Part shown: positions 6,702-13,471 of the stretch, piece after piece | How the letters are laid out: each line of letters begins with the position of its first letter | How positions within the stretch are numbered: position 1 is the first letter of the stretch | NCBI GenBank assembly: GCA_041908585.1 | Contig: JAYRFB010000263.1 | Span: 1-13,471 of the forward strand | Reading direction: 5' to 3' | From: CAINDZ01 sp041908585 | Lineage (GTDB): Bacteria; Krumholzibacteriota; Krumholzibacteriia; LZORAL124-64-63 | DNA: 13,471 bases | Position numbers and translations under genes: made by a program | Notes under the pieces: generated by a model | What the model saw: only the letters and a program-made list of their open reading frames with translations | Told to the model about the DNA's origin: nothing | The model's database searches: none

Positions 6702-7544
6702 TCAGGCGCCGGTCGAATCGCCGATGGCAGCGGGCCGCGCGGCCCGCAGCAGGTCCAGCGCCCCGGGCAGCCGGTAGCCCGGCAGGTGGTAGCCCAGGAA
6801 GCGATGCAGGTGGCCGCCCACCTCGCGCCGCACGGCGGGCGTGACCGGCGCCGGGTCAGCTGCCGCGGCGAGCCCTGCCGTCGACAGCGCCGCCAGCAGC
6901 GCAAGTGCCTCGTCACCCAGGGGCCGGCAGCCCTCGTCGGCGCCGCCCCGGGCGCAGGCACCGCACATCAGGCCGCCCTCGGCCGCACTGAAGCGCCGCG
7001 TCGCCGGCGCCACCTCGGCAGCGGCCAGGCCGCAGGCGCTGCAATGGGCCAGCTCGGGCGCCAGCCCGTGGCGGTCCAGCAGCTCCCACTCGAAGGCGAA
7101 GAAGGCCAGGGCGGGATCCGGGCCGGCCGGCGACGATAGCATCCGCAGAAAGGCGTCGCAAACGGCGAAGAGCCCCGTCTCGGCGGATTCGTCCCGCGCC
7201 AGGGCCGAAGCCGGGCGGCAGCGGTCGACCAGCTCCAGGGCCCCCAGCAGGTAGGCCGAGCGCTCGAGCGTCGGCTCGCCGCCGAGGGGGTCCAGCTCCA
7301 CGCCGCCGCCGCGCAGGTACTGCAGCTCGCGCGCCGGGTCCAGGCTGAACTCCACGGCCACCAGGCGCCCCGGCTCGACCAGCGGGCGCAGCGTCGAGAG
7401 CGGCCGCCGCGCCGCCTTGGCGATCACCTTCACGTAGCCGTGGTCGCGGGTCAGCAGCGAGGCCACGGCGCTCGTCTCGCCGCAGGGCCAGGCGCGCAGC
7501 ACCAGCGCATCGGTCGCGGCCGCAGGCCGGGTCACGACGCCCAT
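6702..7544 (-). CDS. recO: DNA repair protein RecO
   Basis: RecO is the recombination mediator that, with RecR, loads RecA onto SSB-coated single-stranded DNA in the RecF pathway and also anneals complementary strands. The product is 280 residues, a normal length. The N-terminal OB-fold region (about 8-85) contains TDALVLRAWPCGETSAVASLL and DHGYVKVIAKAARRP. A helical region follows, with a zinc-binding set C168-x2-C171 and C194-x2-C197 (CSAC and CGAC). The C-terminal helix contains GYHLPGYRLPGALDLL (251-266), the RecO-typical tail. The ATG at 7544 starts 1 base after the mgtE stop codon, with a G-rich stretch from the mgtE end serving as ribosome binding site. Adjacency to glyQS matches the recO-glyQ-glyS order known in several phyla. 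Low sequence conservation is normal for RecO; the zinc knuckle and context make the call firm. Confidence 0.92.
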   Translation of the reverse strand: MGVVTRPAAATDALVLRAWPCGETSAVASLLTRDHGYVKVIAKAARRPLSTLRPLVEPGRLVAVEFSLDPARELQYLRGGGVELDPLGGEPTLERSAYLLGALELVDRCRPASALARDESAETGLFAVCDAFLRMLSSPAGPDPALAFFAFEWELLDRHGLAPELAHCSACGLAAAEVAPATRRFSAAEGGLMCGACARGGADEGCRPLGDEALALLAALSTAGLAAAADPAPVTPAVRREVGGHLHRFLGYHLPGYRLPGALDLLRAARPAAIGDSTGA

Positions 7545-7545
7545 C

Positions 7546-8994
7546 TCAACCCCCGGCGCCCAGGCTCAGCATCAGCGACGCCAGCCCCAGGTAGATCAGC
7601 AGCCCGAACAGGTCGTTCGTGGTGGTGATGAACGGCCCCGTGGCCACGGCGGGATCGACGCCGAACTTGCTGAGGACCAGCGGGATGCCGGCGCCGACGA
7701 CGGCCGACATCAGGACCACCAGCATCATCGCAACACCAAGGACGGCAGACAGTTGCAGGTTGTGATTGAGAAGGTACGAGAGGCCGGCCAGGCTGGTCGC
7801 CACCGCCAGTCCCACCAGGGCCGCGGTCAGCATCTCGCGGCCCAGGTGACGCCCGACGCGGTACAGCGCCAGCTCGCCGGTCGCCAGCCCGCGCACCACC
7901 ACCGATGACGTCTGGATCCCGACGTTGCCGGCCAGCGCCATCATCATCGGGATGTAGAAGGCCAGGGCGACCATCGTCTGCAGGCTCTGCTCGAAGTGCT
8001 TGAGCACCAGCACGGCGCCCAGCTCGCCGGCCAGGGCGCCCAGCAGCCAGGGCAGGCGCGAGCGCGCCACCCGCAGGGCCGACTGCTCGCCGTACTCCGC
8101 AACGCTGACGCCGGCCAGGCGGGCGAAGTCCTCGGTCGCTTCCTCCTCCATGACGTCCATCACGTCATCGGCCGTGATGCGCCCGACCAGCCGCATCTGG
8201 TGGTCGACCACCGGCAGCGTGATCAGGTCGTGGGTCATGAAGAAGGAGGCGACTTCCTCCTGGTCCAGTTCGACCGAGACGTAGAGCGGATCGTGCTCCA
8301 TCACGTCGGCCACGGTCGCCGCCCGGTCGGCCAGAAGCAGGACCGTCAGCGGCAGCAGTCCCGTGAGCCGGCCGCGCTGGTCTACCACGTAGAGGGCGTG
8401 GGTCTCCTCGAGGTCGTCCTGGTCCAGTCCGCGCAGCATGGCGACCGCGTCCTGGCAGGTCTGCTCCTCGGTGCAGGCGGCGAACTCCTTGCCCATGAGG
8501 CCGCCGGCCGTCTCGGGACCGTACTGCAGCAGCTCGGCCACACCGGCGCGCTCGTCCTCGTCCATGGCAGCCATGATCTGCTCGGCGTGGTCCGGCTCCA
8601 ACTCCCCGAGCAGGTCCGTCGCATCGTCCGAGGGCATCTCCTCGACGATGTCGGCGATGGCGTCGACGTCCAGCAGGGTCAGCAGCGCATTGAGCGAGCG
8701 GTTGTCGATCTCGAGCAGGACCTCGGAGACGGGGTCCGGCGGCAGCAGTCGCAGGATGCGCGCGGTGTCGGCCACGTCCAGCGGCCGCAGGATCTCCGAC
8801 AGGTCACCGGGCGAGAGCTCGGCGGCCAGGGTGCGGACGTCCTCCTCGAGCCCGCCCTCCAGCAGCGTGACGAAGCGCTGCCCCAGCACCTGCCGCTCGG
8901 CGTCCAGGTTCGCCGGGTCCAGCACCCTCTCGTCCGGCCGCTCATCCTCGCGCCCGGCCGCCCGCCCGCCGTCCCGCAGCTCGTCGTCGCTCAC
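7546..8994 (-). CDS. mgtE: Magnesium transporter MgtE
   Basis: This is a homodimeric Mg2+ channel/transporter of the inner membrane, gated by cytoplasmic Mg2+. The product is 482 residues (family about 450). An acidic N-domain of alpha-superhelical MgtE type covers about 36-165, with YGPETAGGLMG at 158-168 leading into a CBS pair (about 166-285: THALYVVDQRGRLTGLL, then LITLPVVDHQMRLVGRITADD). A connecting helix and five predicted membrane segments follow from about 312. Signature motifs are MMALAGNVGIQTSSVVVRGLA (351-371) and DPAVATGPFITTTNDLFG (447-464), whose D461 corresponds to the pore aspartate in T. thermophilus MgtE. The GTG at 8994 forms a GTGA overlap with the preceding stop and has GGAGG 6 bases upstream. 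The frame is open 218 codons further upstream, but that translation is only the DUF502 gene read out of frame. The N-terminal 35 residues are low-complexity and charged. Confidence 0.96.
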   Translation of the reverse strand: MSDDELRDGGRAAGREDERPDERVLDPANLDAERQVLGQRFVTLLEGGLEEDVRTLAAELSPGDLSEILRPLDVADTARILRLLPPDPVSEVLLEIDNRSLNALLTLLDVDAIADIVEEMPSDDATDLLGELEPDHAEQIMAAMDEDERAGVAELLQYGPETAGGLMGKEFAACTEEQTCQDAVAMLRGLDQDDLEETHALYVVDQRGRLTGLLPLTVLLLADRAATVADVMEHDPLYVSVELDQEEVASFFMTHDLITLPVVDHQMRLVGRITADDVMDVMEEEATEDFARLAGVSVAEYGEQSALRVARSRLPWLLGALAGELGAVLVLKHFEQSLQTMVALAFYIPMMMALAGNVGIQTSSVVVRGLATGELALYRVGRHLGREMLTAALVGLAVATSLAGLSYLLNHNLQLSAVLGVAMMLVVLMSAVVGAGIPLVLSKFGVDPAVATGPFITTTNDLFGLLIYLGLASLMLSLGAGG

Positions 8995-9623
8995 GCGCCA
9001 CCTCCGGCAGGCCGCGTCCGGCCGATTGCCGCCACCTGCGCCGGGCTCATGATGGCCCCGCCGGAGACCACCAGCTTGATCGCCTCCTCCACCGAGATCG
9101 TTACCGGCTGCACCTCGGCCCGCCGGACCAGCAGCATGAACCCCGAGGTGGGATTCGGGGTCGTCGGCAGGAACACCACGACCAGGTCCGAATCCGGTTC
9201 GTCGCGCGTGACGAAAGCCAGCGCAAGGCTGCCCGGGTGGGGGAACTGCACCGCCACGACCTGCTTGAACGAGCGTCCCTGGTCGCTGCCGAACACGCCG
9301 GCGATCTGCTTGAAGGTGGCGAACAGGCCCTTGACCAGCGGGATGCGCTCGAACACCTGGTCGACGTAACCGAAGAATGCCCTGCCCACGAGGTTGCGCG
9401 TGAACAGTCCCAGCAGCACCAGCACCGGCACGAAGGCGACCACGCCCAGCAGGGTCAGCGCGAACTCGGGATAGTGATCGCTGACGAAGGGCAGGCGCGC
9501 CAGCAGCGGCCGCAGCAGGCCGGCGATGAGCCCGTAGAGCTTCCAGAGCACCCACAACGTCAGCGCCAGCGGCGTGATCGCCAGGATGCCGGTCAGCAGG
9601 TTGCGCCGCAGGAACGCGATCAC
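8991..9623 (-). CDS. DUF502 family membrane protein
   Basis: This 210-residue membrane protein matches the DUF502 pattern closely. It opens with LRRNLLTGILAITPLALTLWVLW (5-27), with a membrane segment across about 8-38. A second segment lies at about 54-78 (FALTLLGVVAFVPVLVLLGL). Conserved IPLVKGLFATFKQI (94-107), VFLPTTPNPTSGFMLLV (150-166) and SVEEAIKLVVSGG (177-189) follow, probably as a soluble beta-rich domain. The biochemical role of DUF502 proteins is not settled. It starts at a GTG that overlaps the stop of the CorC-type gene (GTGA), with an AGGGGGG element 7 bases upstream, and its own stop overlaps mgtE. Its place between two magnesium-transport family genes suggests a membrane function linked to ion balance; this is inference. 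Confidence 0.9.
   Translation of the reverse strand: MIAFLRRNLLTGILAITPLALTLWVLWKLYGLIAGLLRPLLARLPFVSDHYPEFALTLLGVVAFVPVLVLLGLFTRNLVGRAFFGYVDQVFERIPLVKGLFATFKQIAGVFGSDQGRSFKQVVAVQFPHPGSLALAFVTRDEPDSDLVVVFLPTTPNPTSGFMLLVRRAEVQPVTISVEEAIKLVVSGGAIMSPAQVAAIGRTRPAGGGA
9001..9005 (-). promoter_or_regulatory. Ribosome binding site that decides the mgtE start
   Basis: GGAGG is placed 6 bases before the GTG at 8994, within the end of the DUF502 gene. It supports the GTG start over the longer open frame. Confidence 0.7.
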
Positions 9624-10957
9624 GACGCCGCCCCCCTGTCCGCGGCATGCCGGGCGTACCCGGGCAGCGGCGCCGGTGACCGCAGCAGCACGCGCAGCAG
9701 CCGCTGGTCCGCCACGTCCTCGACGGTCACGCTGAAGCCGGCCACCGGCAGCTCGTCGCCGGCTTGCGGCACGTTGCCCGCCGCCTCGTAGACCAGGCCG
9801 CCCAGCGTCTCGCTGTCCTCCACGCCGGCCGCGTCGCCGAAGGTGACGCCGAGGATCTCCTCCAGCTCCTCGAGGTTGATCTTCGGGTCCAGGCGCACGG
9901 TGAACTCGTCGACCCAGGAGACCAGGTCCTCCTGCTCGTCGAACTCGTCCTCGATGTCGCCGACGATCTCCTCGATGACGTCCTCGAGCGTGACCAGGCC
10001 GGCGGTGCCGCCGTATTCGTCGATCACGACCGCCATGTGGATCCGCTTGGCGCGGAACTCGTCCAGCACCTCGTCGATCTTCTTGCTCTCGGGGATGAAG
10101 TAGGCCGGGCGCGCCAGGTCGGCGACCTTGCGTCCTTCGGCCGCGAAGCGCCCGGCCTGCACCAGCCGCAGCAGGTCCTTCGAGTACAACACGCCGACGA
10201 CCTTGTCGATGCTGCCCTCGTAGACCGGCAGCCGCGAGTGGCCCTGCTCGATGACGGCCGGCACCACCTCGAGCACCGTCGCGTCCCCGTCCAGGGCCAC
10301 CATGTCGATGCGGGGCACCATGATCTCCCGCACCGCGGTATCATGGAAGTTGAAGATGCTCTGGATCATCTCGCGCTCGTCCTCGTCCAGCGCGGCGTCC
10401 TCGCGCTCGTCGGTCATCAGGCTGCGGATCTCGCCCGTCGACAGGTGCGGCTGCATGTCGACCGACCACAGCGTGTCGTCGAAGCGGTCCATGACCGCCA
10501 CCATGAGCGCGGCCCACGGCCGCATCAGCCAGCACAGAGGGTAGGCCACGGTGCCGACGACACGGGCATAACCCAGCGCGGCGCGCGCCGCGAGCGACCG
10601 CACCAGCAGGCCCCCGAGCGTCCACACCAGCGTGGCGCCGAGCCCGAACAGGACCACGAAGCGCAGTCCCCCGGCCGCGGGCCAGGCCTGCTCCAGCACG
10701 CGGCCCAGCGCCCAGCCGCCGACCAGCGAGCAGCCCAGGTACAGCGCGCCGACCGTCACCTGGAAGCGACGATCGTTGCGCAGGTAGTCACCCAGCGCGG
10801 CGCCGGTGGCCCGCTCCTCCAGCAGCCCGTTGCGGAACAGGCCGTTGACCCGGTAGTGCGCGGCCATCAGCCCGCCCAGCAGCATGGCCCCACCCCAGGC
10901 GGCCAGCGCGATGAGCACGGCCAGGCCCTGCCCGTTCGTGGTTGTGACGGCGATCAC
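9620..10957 (-). CDS. CorC/HlyC-type transporter with DUF21 and CBS domains
   Basis: The product is 445 residues with the layout of the CNNM/CorC (UPF0053, hemolysin C-like) family. An N-terminal DUF21-like membrane region covers about 10-155 with three to four hydrophobic segments. A CBS pair covers 209-335, including VREIMVPRIDMVALD, GHSRLPVYEGSIDKVVGVLYSKDLL, and IHMAVVIDEYGGTAGLVTLEDVIEEIVGDIEDE. A CorC_HlyC domain covers about 345-427, with WVDEFTVRLDPKINLEELEEILG and TLGGLVYEAAGNVPQAGDEL. Family members have been tied to Mg2+ or other divalent cation export and to Mg2+ sensing through the CBS pair. The DUF21 region is more divergent than the CBS part, so substrate assignment is uncertain. 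The start is a GTG overlapping the ybeY stop (GTGA), preceded by AAGGG at 8 bases. Its stop overlaps the next gene. Confidence 0.92.
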   Translation of the reverse strand: MIAVTTTNGQGLAVLIALAAWGGAMLLGGLMAAHYRVNGLFRNGLLEERATGAALGDYLRNDRRFQVTVGALYLGCSLVGGWALGRVLEQAWPAAGGLRFVVLFGLGATLVWTLGGLLVRSLAARAALGYARVVGTVAYPLCWLMRPWAALMVAVMDRFDDTLWSVDMQPHLSTGEIRSLMTDEREDAALDEDEREMIQSIFNFHDTAVREIMVPRIDMVALDGDATVLEVVPAVIEQGHSRLPVYEGSIDKVVGVLYSKDLLRLVQAGRFAAEGRKVADLARPAYFIPESKKIDEVLDEFRAKRIHMAVVIDEYGGTAGLVTLEDVIEEIVGDIEDEFDEQEDLVSWVDEFTVRLDPKINLEELEEILGVTFGDAAGVEDSETLGGLVYEAAGNVPQAGDELPVAGFSVTVEDVADQRLLRVLLRSPAPLPGYARHAADRGAAS

Positions 10958-11502
10958 GCGTCCTGCCCTTCGGCCAGCGGGTGCGGCAGCCCGAATCCCC
11001 GCAGGACCGCGGCCTCCTCGTCCCGCATCGCGCGGCGGTCGGCCTCGGTCTCGTGTTCCCAGCCAAGAATATGCAGGCAGCCATGCACCACGAGCAACGC
11101 CATTTCATGGTCCGGCGCCCAGCCACGCTCGGCGCAGCGGCGGGTGATGAAGCCCGGGGCCAGCACCACCTCGCCGACGAGCGGCGGCCGGCCGTCCTGC
11201 CCGGCCCCCGGCTCGAGCCAGAGGTCGCGCCGCGCGCCACGTTCGCCCGCCCCGATCGCCGGCGCGGTCGCTCCCTCGTCCCCCAGGTACGAGAACGACA
11301 GCACGTCCGTCGGGCCCTCGGCGTCCCGGTAGGCCAGGTTCAGGCCCGCCATCGCGTCGTCGTCGACCAGGACCACGTCCACCAGCCAGTCCTGCGGCCC
11401 GACTGCGCCGGCCAGGCCCGCCAGGGTGGACCACGGGGCCACCAGGGCGTCCACAGCCGGCACCCCGTGTCGCGCCCGCCGGTCGACCAGTCCCAGGATC
11501 AT
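10954..11502 (-). CDS. ybeY: Endoribonuclease YbeY (rRNA maturation factor)
   Basis: YbeY is a single-strand-specific metallo-endoribonuclease involved in 16S rRNA 3' end maturation and ribosome quality control. The product is 182 residues. The zinc motif H-x3-H-x5-H is intact as HGCLHILGWEH (H140, H144, H150). The conserved NLAYRDAEGPTDVLSFSY (55-72) and GEVVLAP (110-116) segments flank an insert: about 36 residues (71-107, rich in G, A and charged residues) stand where E. coli has roughly a dozen. The C-terminus, DEEAAVLRGFGLPHP, is typical. The ATG at 11502 overlaps the pgpH stop (ATGA), with GAGG 8 bases upstream. The pgpH-ybeY pairing is widely conserved. Confidence 0.95.
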   Translation of the reverse strand: MILGLVDRRARHGVPAVDALVAPWSTLAGLAGAVGPQDWLVDVVLVDDDAMAGLNLAYRDAEGPTDVLSFSYLGDEGATAPAIGAGERGARRDLWLEPGAGQDGRPPLVGEVVLAPGFITRRCAERGWAPDHEMALLVVHGCLHILGWEHETEADRRAMRDEEAAVLRGFGLPHPLAEGQDA

Positions 11503-13471
11503 GCGCGCGTCCTCGGCTCCGCGCGCCGGTCGTGCGGCCGGTCGGCGACCTGGCCGGGATAGGCGATGCGCGCGTGGTGGATGCCGGTGAGCAGGGGCAC
11601 GAACGCGTCGCGGATCCTGGCGATGTCGCTCAGCGACAGGCCCGACTCGTCCAGCTCACCGCTCAGCATGCGCTTGTCGATGATCTGGCGCGTCATCTCC
11701 TTGATGCGGCTGGGCGTCGGCTTGACCAGCGCGCGGGTCGCCGCCTCGACGGCGTCGGCGAGCATCAGGATGGCCGTCTCGCGCGAGCGCGGCCGCGGTC
11801 CGGGGTAGCGGAAGTCGTCGACCTTCACCGTCTCGCCGCCGTCGGCCTCCAGCGCCTTGTGGTAGAAGTACTCCATGACCATGGTGCCGTGGTGCTCGGG
11901 GATGAAGTCGATCACCATGCGCGGCAGCCGCCAGCGGCGACCAAGCTCGATGCCTTCCTTGACGTGCGCGGCGATGACCAGCGCGCTCATGCTCGGGCTC
12001 AGGTCGTCGTGCCGGTTGTGTCCCGGTGCCTGGTTCTCGACGTAGTACTCGGGCTTCTCCATCTTGCCGATGTCGTGGAAAAGCGCGCCGACCCTGGTCA
12101 GCAGCGTGTTGGCATCGATGGCCCGCGCCGCGTGCTCCGCCAGCTGCCCCACCACCTGGCTGTGGTGATAGGTGCCCTGCGCTTCCAGCGCCATGCGCTG
12201 CAGCAGCGGGTGGTTGAGGTCCGACAGCTCCAGGAGCGTCAGGTCGGAGCAGACGCCGATCACGGGCTCGGCCACGGGCAGCGCGAAGAGGCCGAACGCG
12301 ACCGACAGGACCGGCATGAACACAGCCACCAGGTAGACCGGCAGCCGCGGCTGCTCGCCGCCCAGCCCGAGCAGGAAGACCAGCGTCACCGACAGGAACG
12401 TCAGCAGCATGATCGTCCGGTAGAACAGGCTCCGCCGGTAGACCCGTCGCACCGACATCACGGTGACCATGCCCAGCACGTACCAGGCGAAGACGTGGCC
12501 TGCCGCCACCTCCGGCAGCACTGCCAGCAGCGTCACGGCCAGCAAGGTCGTCGTGTAGCCGATCCGTCCCTTGAACAGGACGGTCGCCAGCAGTGCCATC
12601 AGGATGATCGGCACCGCGAGCGGGCCCAGGGCCGGTCGCGAGAGCGCCACCGCGGCGCCGGCCAGGTACAGCGCGAGGATCACGGTCATCGCCAGGAGGA
12701 ACCGGCGCTCGCGCAGGCGGCCGGGGAAGTGCAGGCCGGCCAGCCAGCCGTACAGCAGAAGCGCCATCGCCACCAGCAGCAGGCGGGCCACGTAGCGCTT
12801 CACCGTCTCCAGGCCGCCCTCGCCGCCGCCCTGGCTGCGCAGCCGCGCCGCCAGCTCCTGCAGCCAGCGGGCCTCCTGCTCGGTGACCTGCACGCCGCGC
12901 TCGACGATCCGCTCGCCCGCGATGAACGAGCGCGTCTGCGCGACCGCGTCGCGCGCGCGCTCCTGGCGCTGGCGCGTCTCGTGCGGCTCGTAGATCAGGT
13001 TCGGAGTCATGAGGGGGCGCATCGCGGCGGCGGCCTCGGCCGCCTCCAGCGGTCCCAGTCCCGCCTCGCGCAGGGCCGTCAACAGCCGCTCGCGGACATC
13101 CGCCTGCGCGCTGACCAGGTCCCGCTCGCGCAGCGTCTCCGCCTGTCCGGAGAGCACGATGACCCTCTCGTAGCGGCCGGTGGGCAGCATGTCGGCCACG
13201 CCGCCGTCACGCACCACGTGCCAGGCCCGCCGCAGGCGGGGCAGCAGGGAATCCGGGCGGGCCGGGCGCAGCAGGTGCCGCACCTGCTCGCCGGCGACAT
13301 CGGGGAACTGCACCGCCAGCAGGTCGCGCCGTTCCGCCAGCGGTCGCGTCGAATCCGCGACCGCGCCGGCCAGCGCCGCCAGCCAGGCCTCCATCCCGGC
13401 GCTGGCCGAGGCCACCGACGGCAACAGGCGCAGCACCGGCGGCTGCTCGACGACGCGCTCGAGGCGCGCCA
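11499..13471 (-). CDS. pgpH: 7TM-HD phosphohydrolase, PgpH-type (5' end outside window)
   Basis: This membrane phosphodiesterase belongs to the 7TMR-HD family, whose studied member PgpH of Listeria hydrolyses c-di-AMP to pApA. The frame is open to the window edge (656 residues visible), so the true start lies beyond 13471; an internal GTG at 13436 is not a convincing start. Numbering from the first visible codon, residues 1 to about 220 are the extracytoplasmic 7TMR-HDED-like region, including TPNLIYEPHETRQRQERAR and GERIVERGVQVTEQE. About seven hydrophobic segments cover 226-405. A cytoplasmic HD domain follows, with the metal set H436 (GTYHHS), H465-D466 (FHDIGKM), H502 (HVKEG), H526-H527 (PEHHGT) and D572 (LADAVEAATR), all present. 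LSPSMSALVI and MEYFYHKAL are family hallmarks. Its stop overlaps the ybeY start. Nucleotide specificity is by family and not shown here. Confidence 0.94.
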   Translation of the reverse strand, partial: ARLERVVEQPPVLRLLPSVASASAGMEAWLAALAGAVADSTRPLAERRDLLAVQFPDVAGEQVRHLLRPARPDSLLPRLRRAWHVVRDGGVADMLPTGRYERVIVLSGQAETLRERDLVSAQADVRERLLTALREAGLGPLEAAEAAAAMRPLMTPNLIYEPHETRQRQERARDAVAQTRSFIAGERIVERGVQVTEQEARWLQELAARLRSQGGGEGGLETVKRYVARLLLVAMALLLYGWLAGLHFPGRLRERRFLLAMTVILALYLAGAAVALSRPALGPLAVPIILMALLATVLFKGRIGYTTTLLAVTLLAVLPEVAAGHVFAWYVLGMVTVMSVRRVYRRSLFYRTIMLLTFLSVTLVFLLGLGGEQPRLPVYLVAVFMPVLSVAFGLFALPVAEPVIGVCSDLTLLELSDLNHPLLQRMALEAQGTYHHSQVVGQLAEHAARAIDANTLLTRVGALFHDIGKMEKPEYYVENQAPGHNRHDDLSPSMSALVIAAHVKEGIELGRRWRLPRMVIDFIPEHHGTMVMEYFYHKALEADGGETVKVDDFRYPGPRPRSRETAILMLADAVEAATRALVKPTPSRIKEMTRQIIDKRMLSGELDESGLSLSDIARIRDAFVPLLTGIHHARIAYPGQVADRPHDRRAEPRTRA

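Noticed and set aside
7996..9369. Plus-strand frame of 457 codons opposite mgtE and DUF502
   Set aside because: It is antisense to two genes with strong family signatures and has no motif of its own.
8995..9648. 218-codon upstream extension of the mgtE frame
   Set aside because: It covers the DUF502 gene out of frame and has no family similarity; the GTG at 8994 has GGAGG 6 bases upstream.
9764..11332. Plus-strand frame of 522 codons opposite the CorC-type gene and ybeY
   Set aside because: It is antisense to genes with clear CBS and zinc motifs; its H/Q/R/D-rich composition marks it as a shadow.
1..13471. CRISPR arrays, insertion sequences, phage genes, toxin-antitoxin or defence systems
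   Set aside because: No direct-repeat arrays, transposase or integrase motifs, or defence domains were seen on either strand; the content is housekeeping plus one exported protein.

Overview
The window is a GC-rich bacterial chromosome segment with every convincing gene on the minus strand, so it reads from right to left. The organism is probably a member of the FCB superphylum or a nearby candidate phylum, of the Eisenbacteria or Krumholzibacteriota kind. Three things suggest this: very high GC, a secreted protein ending in a YPNPFNP-type FlgD-like/sorting domain, and a two-subunit glycyl-tRNA synthetase next to PgpH, YbeY and RecO. This placement is an inference from gene style; the window carries no rRNA or other direct phylogenetic marker.

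Right to left, positions 13471 to 3601 hold one tightly packed run of eight genes: a 7TM-HD phosphohydrolase (pgpH, 5' end outside the window), ybeY, a CorC/HlyC-type CBS membrane protein, a DUF502 membrane protein, mgtE, recO, glyQ and glyS. Five of the seven junctions are 4-base ATGA or GTGA overlaps, one has a 1-base gap and one a short gap, so the run is almost certainly a translationally coupled operon. It closes with a GC-rich hairpin followed by a T tract on the transcribed strand (3533-3572). The order resembles the phoH-pgpH-ybeY-dgkA-cdd-era-recO-glyQS cluster known from Firmicutes. Here the place of dgkA-cdd-era is taken by three membrane genes, two of which (CorC-type and MgtE) belong to families linked to magnesium transport.

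The 440-base spacer 3161-3600 separates this operon from a single secreted-protein gene. The spacer holds the operon terminator, one reasonable sigma70-like promoter (TTGACG, 17 bases, TAAGGT), a second weaker candidate, a leader with several predicted hairpins, and a purine-rich ribosome binding site. The gene (140-3160) encodes a 1006-residue exported modular protein: signal peptide, two tandem beta-sandwich-like modules, an Ig-like region, a central alpha/beta module that looks like a catalytically dead class I amidotransferase-like fold, and a FlgD-like C-terminal domain.

The first 100 bases are almost pure G and C homopolymer runs. They look like an assembly or sequencing artefact at a contig end rather than biology. 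No tRNA, rRNA, CRISPR array, insertion sequence or phage gene was seen. Most of the window is conserved housekeeping. The most interesting parts are the magnesium-transport insertion in a translation operon beside a probable c-di-AMP hydrolase, the divergent motif 3 of GlyQ, and the unusual secreted protein with its leader.
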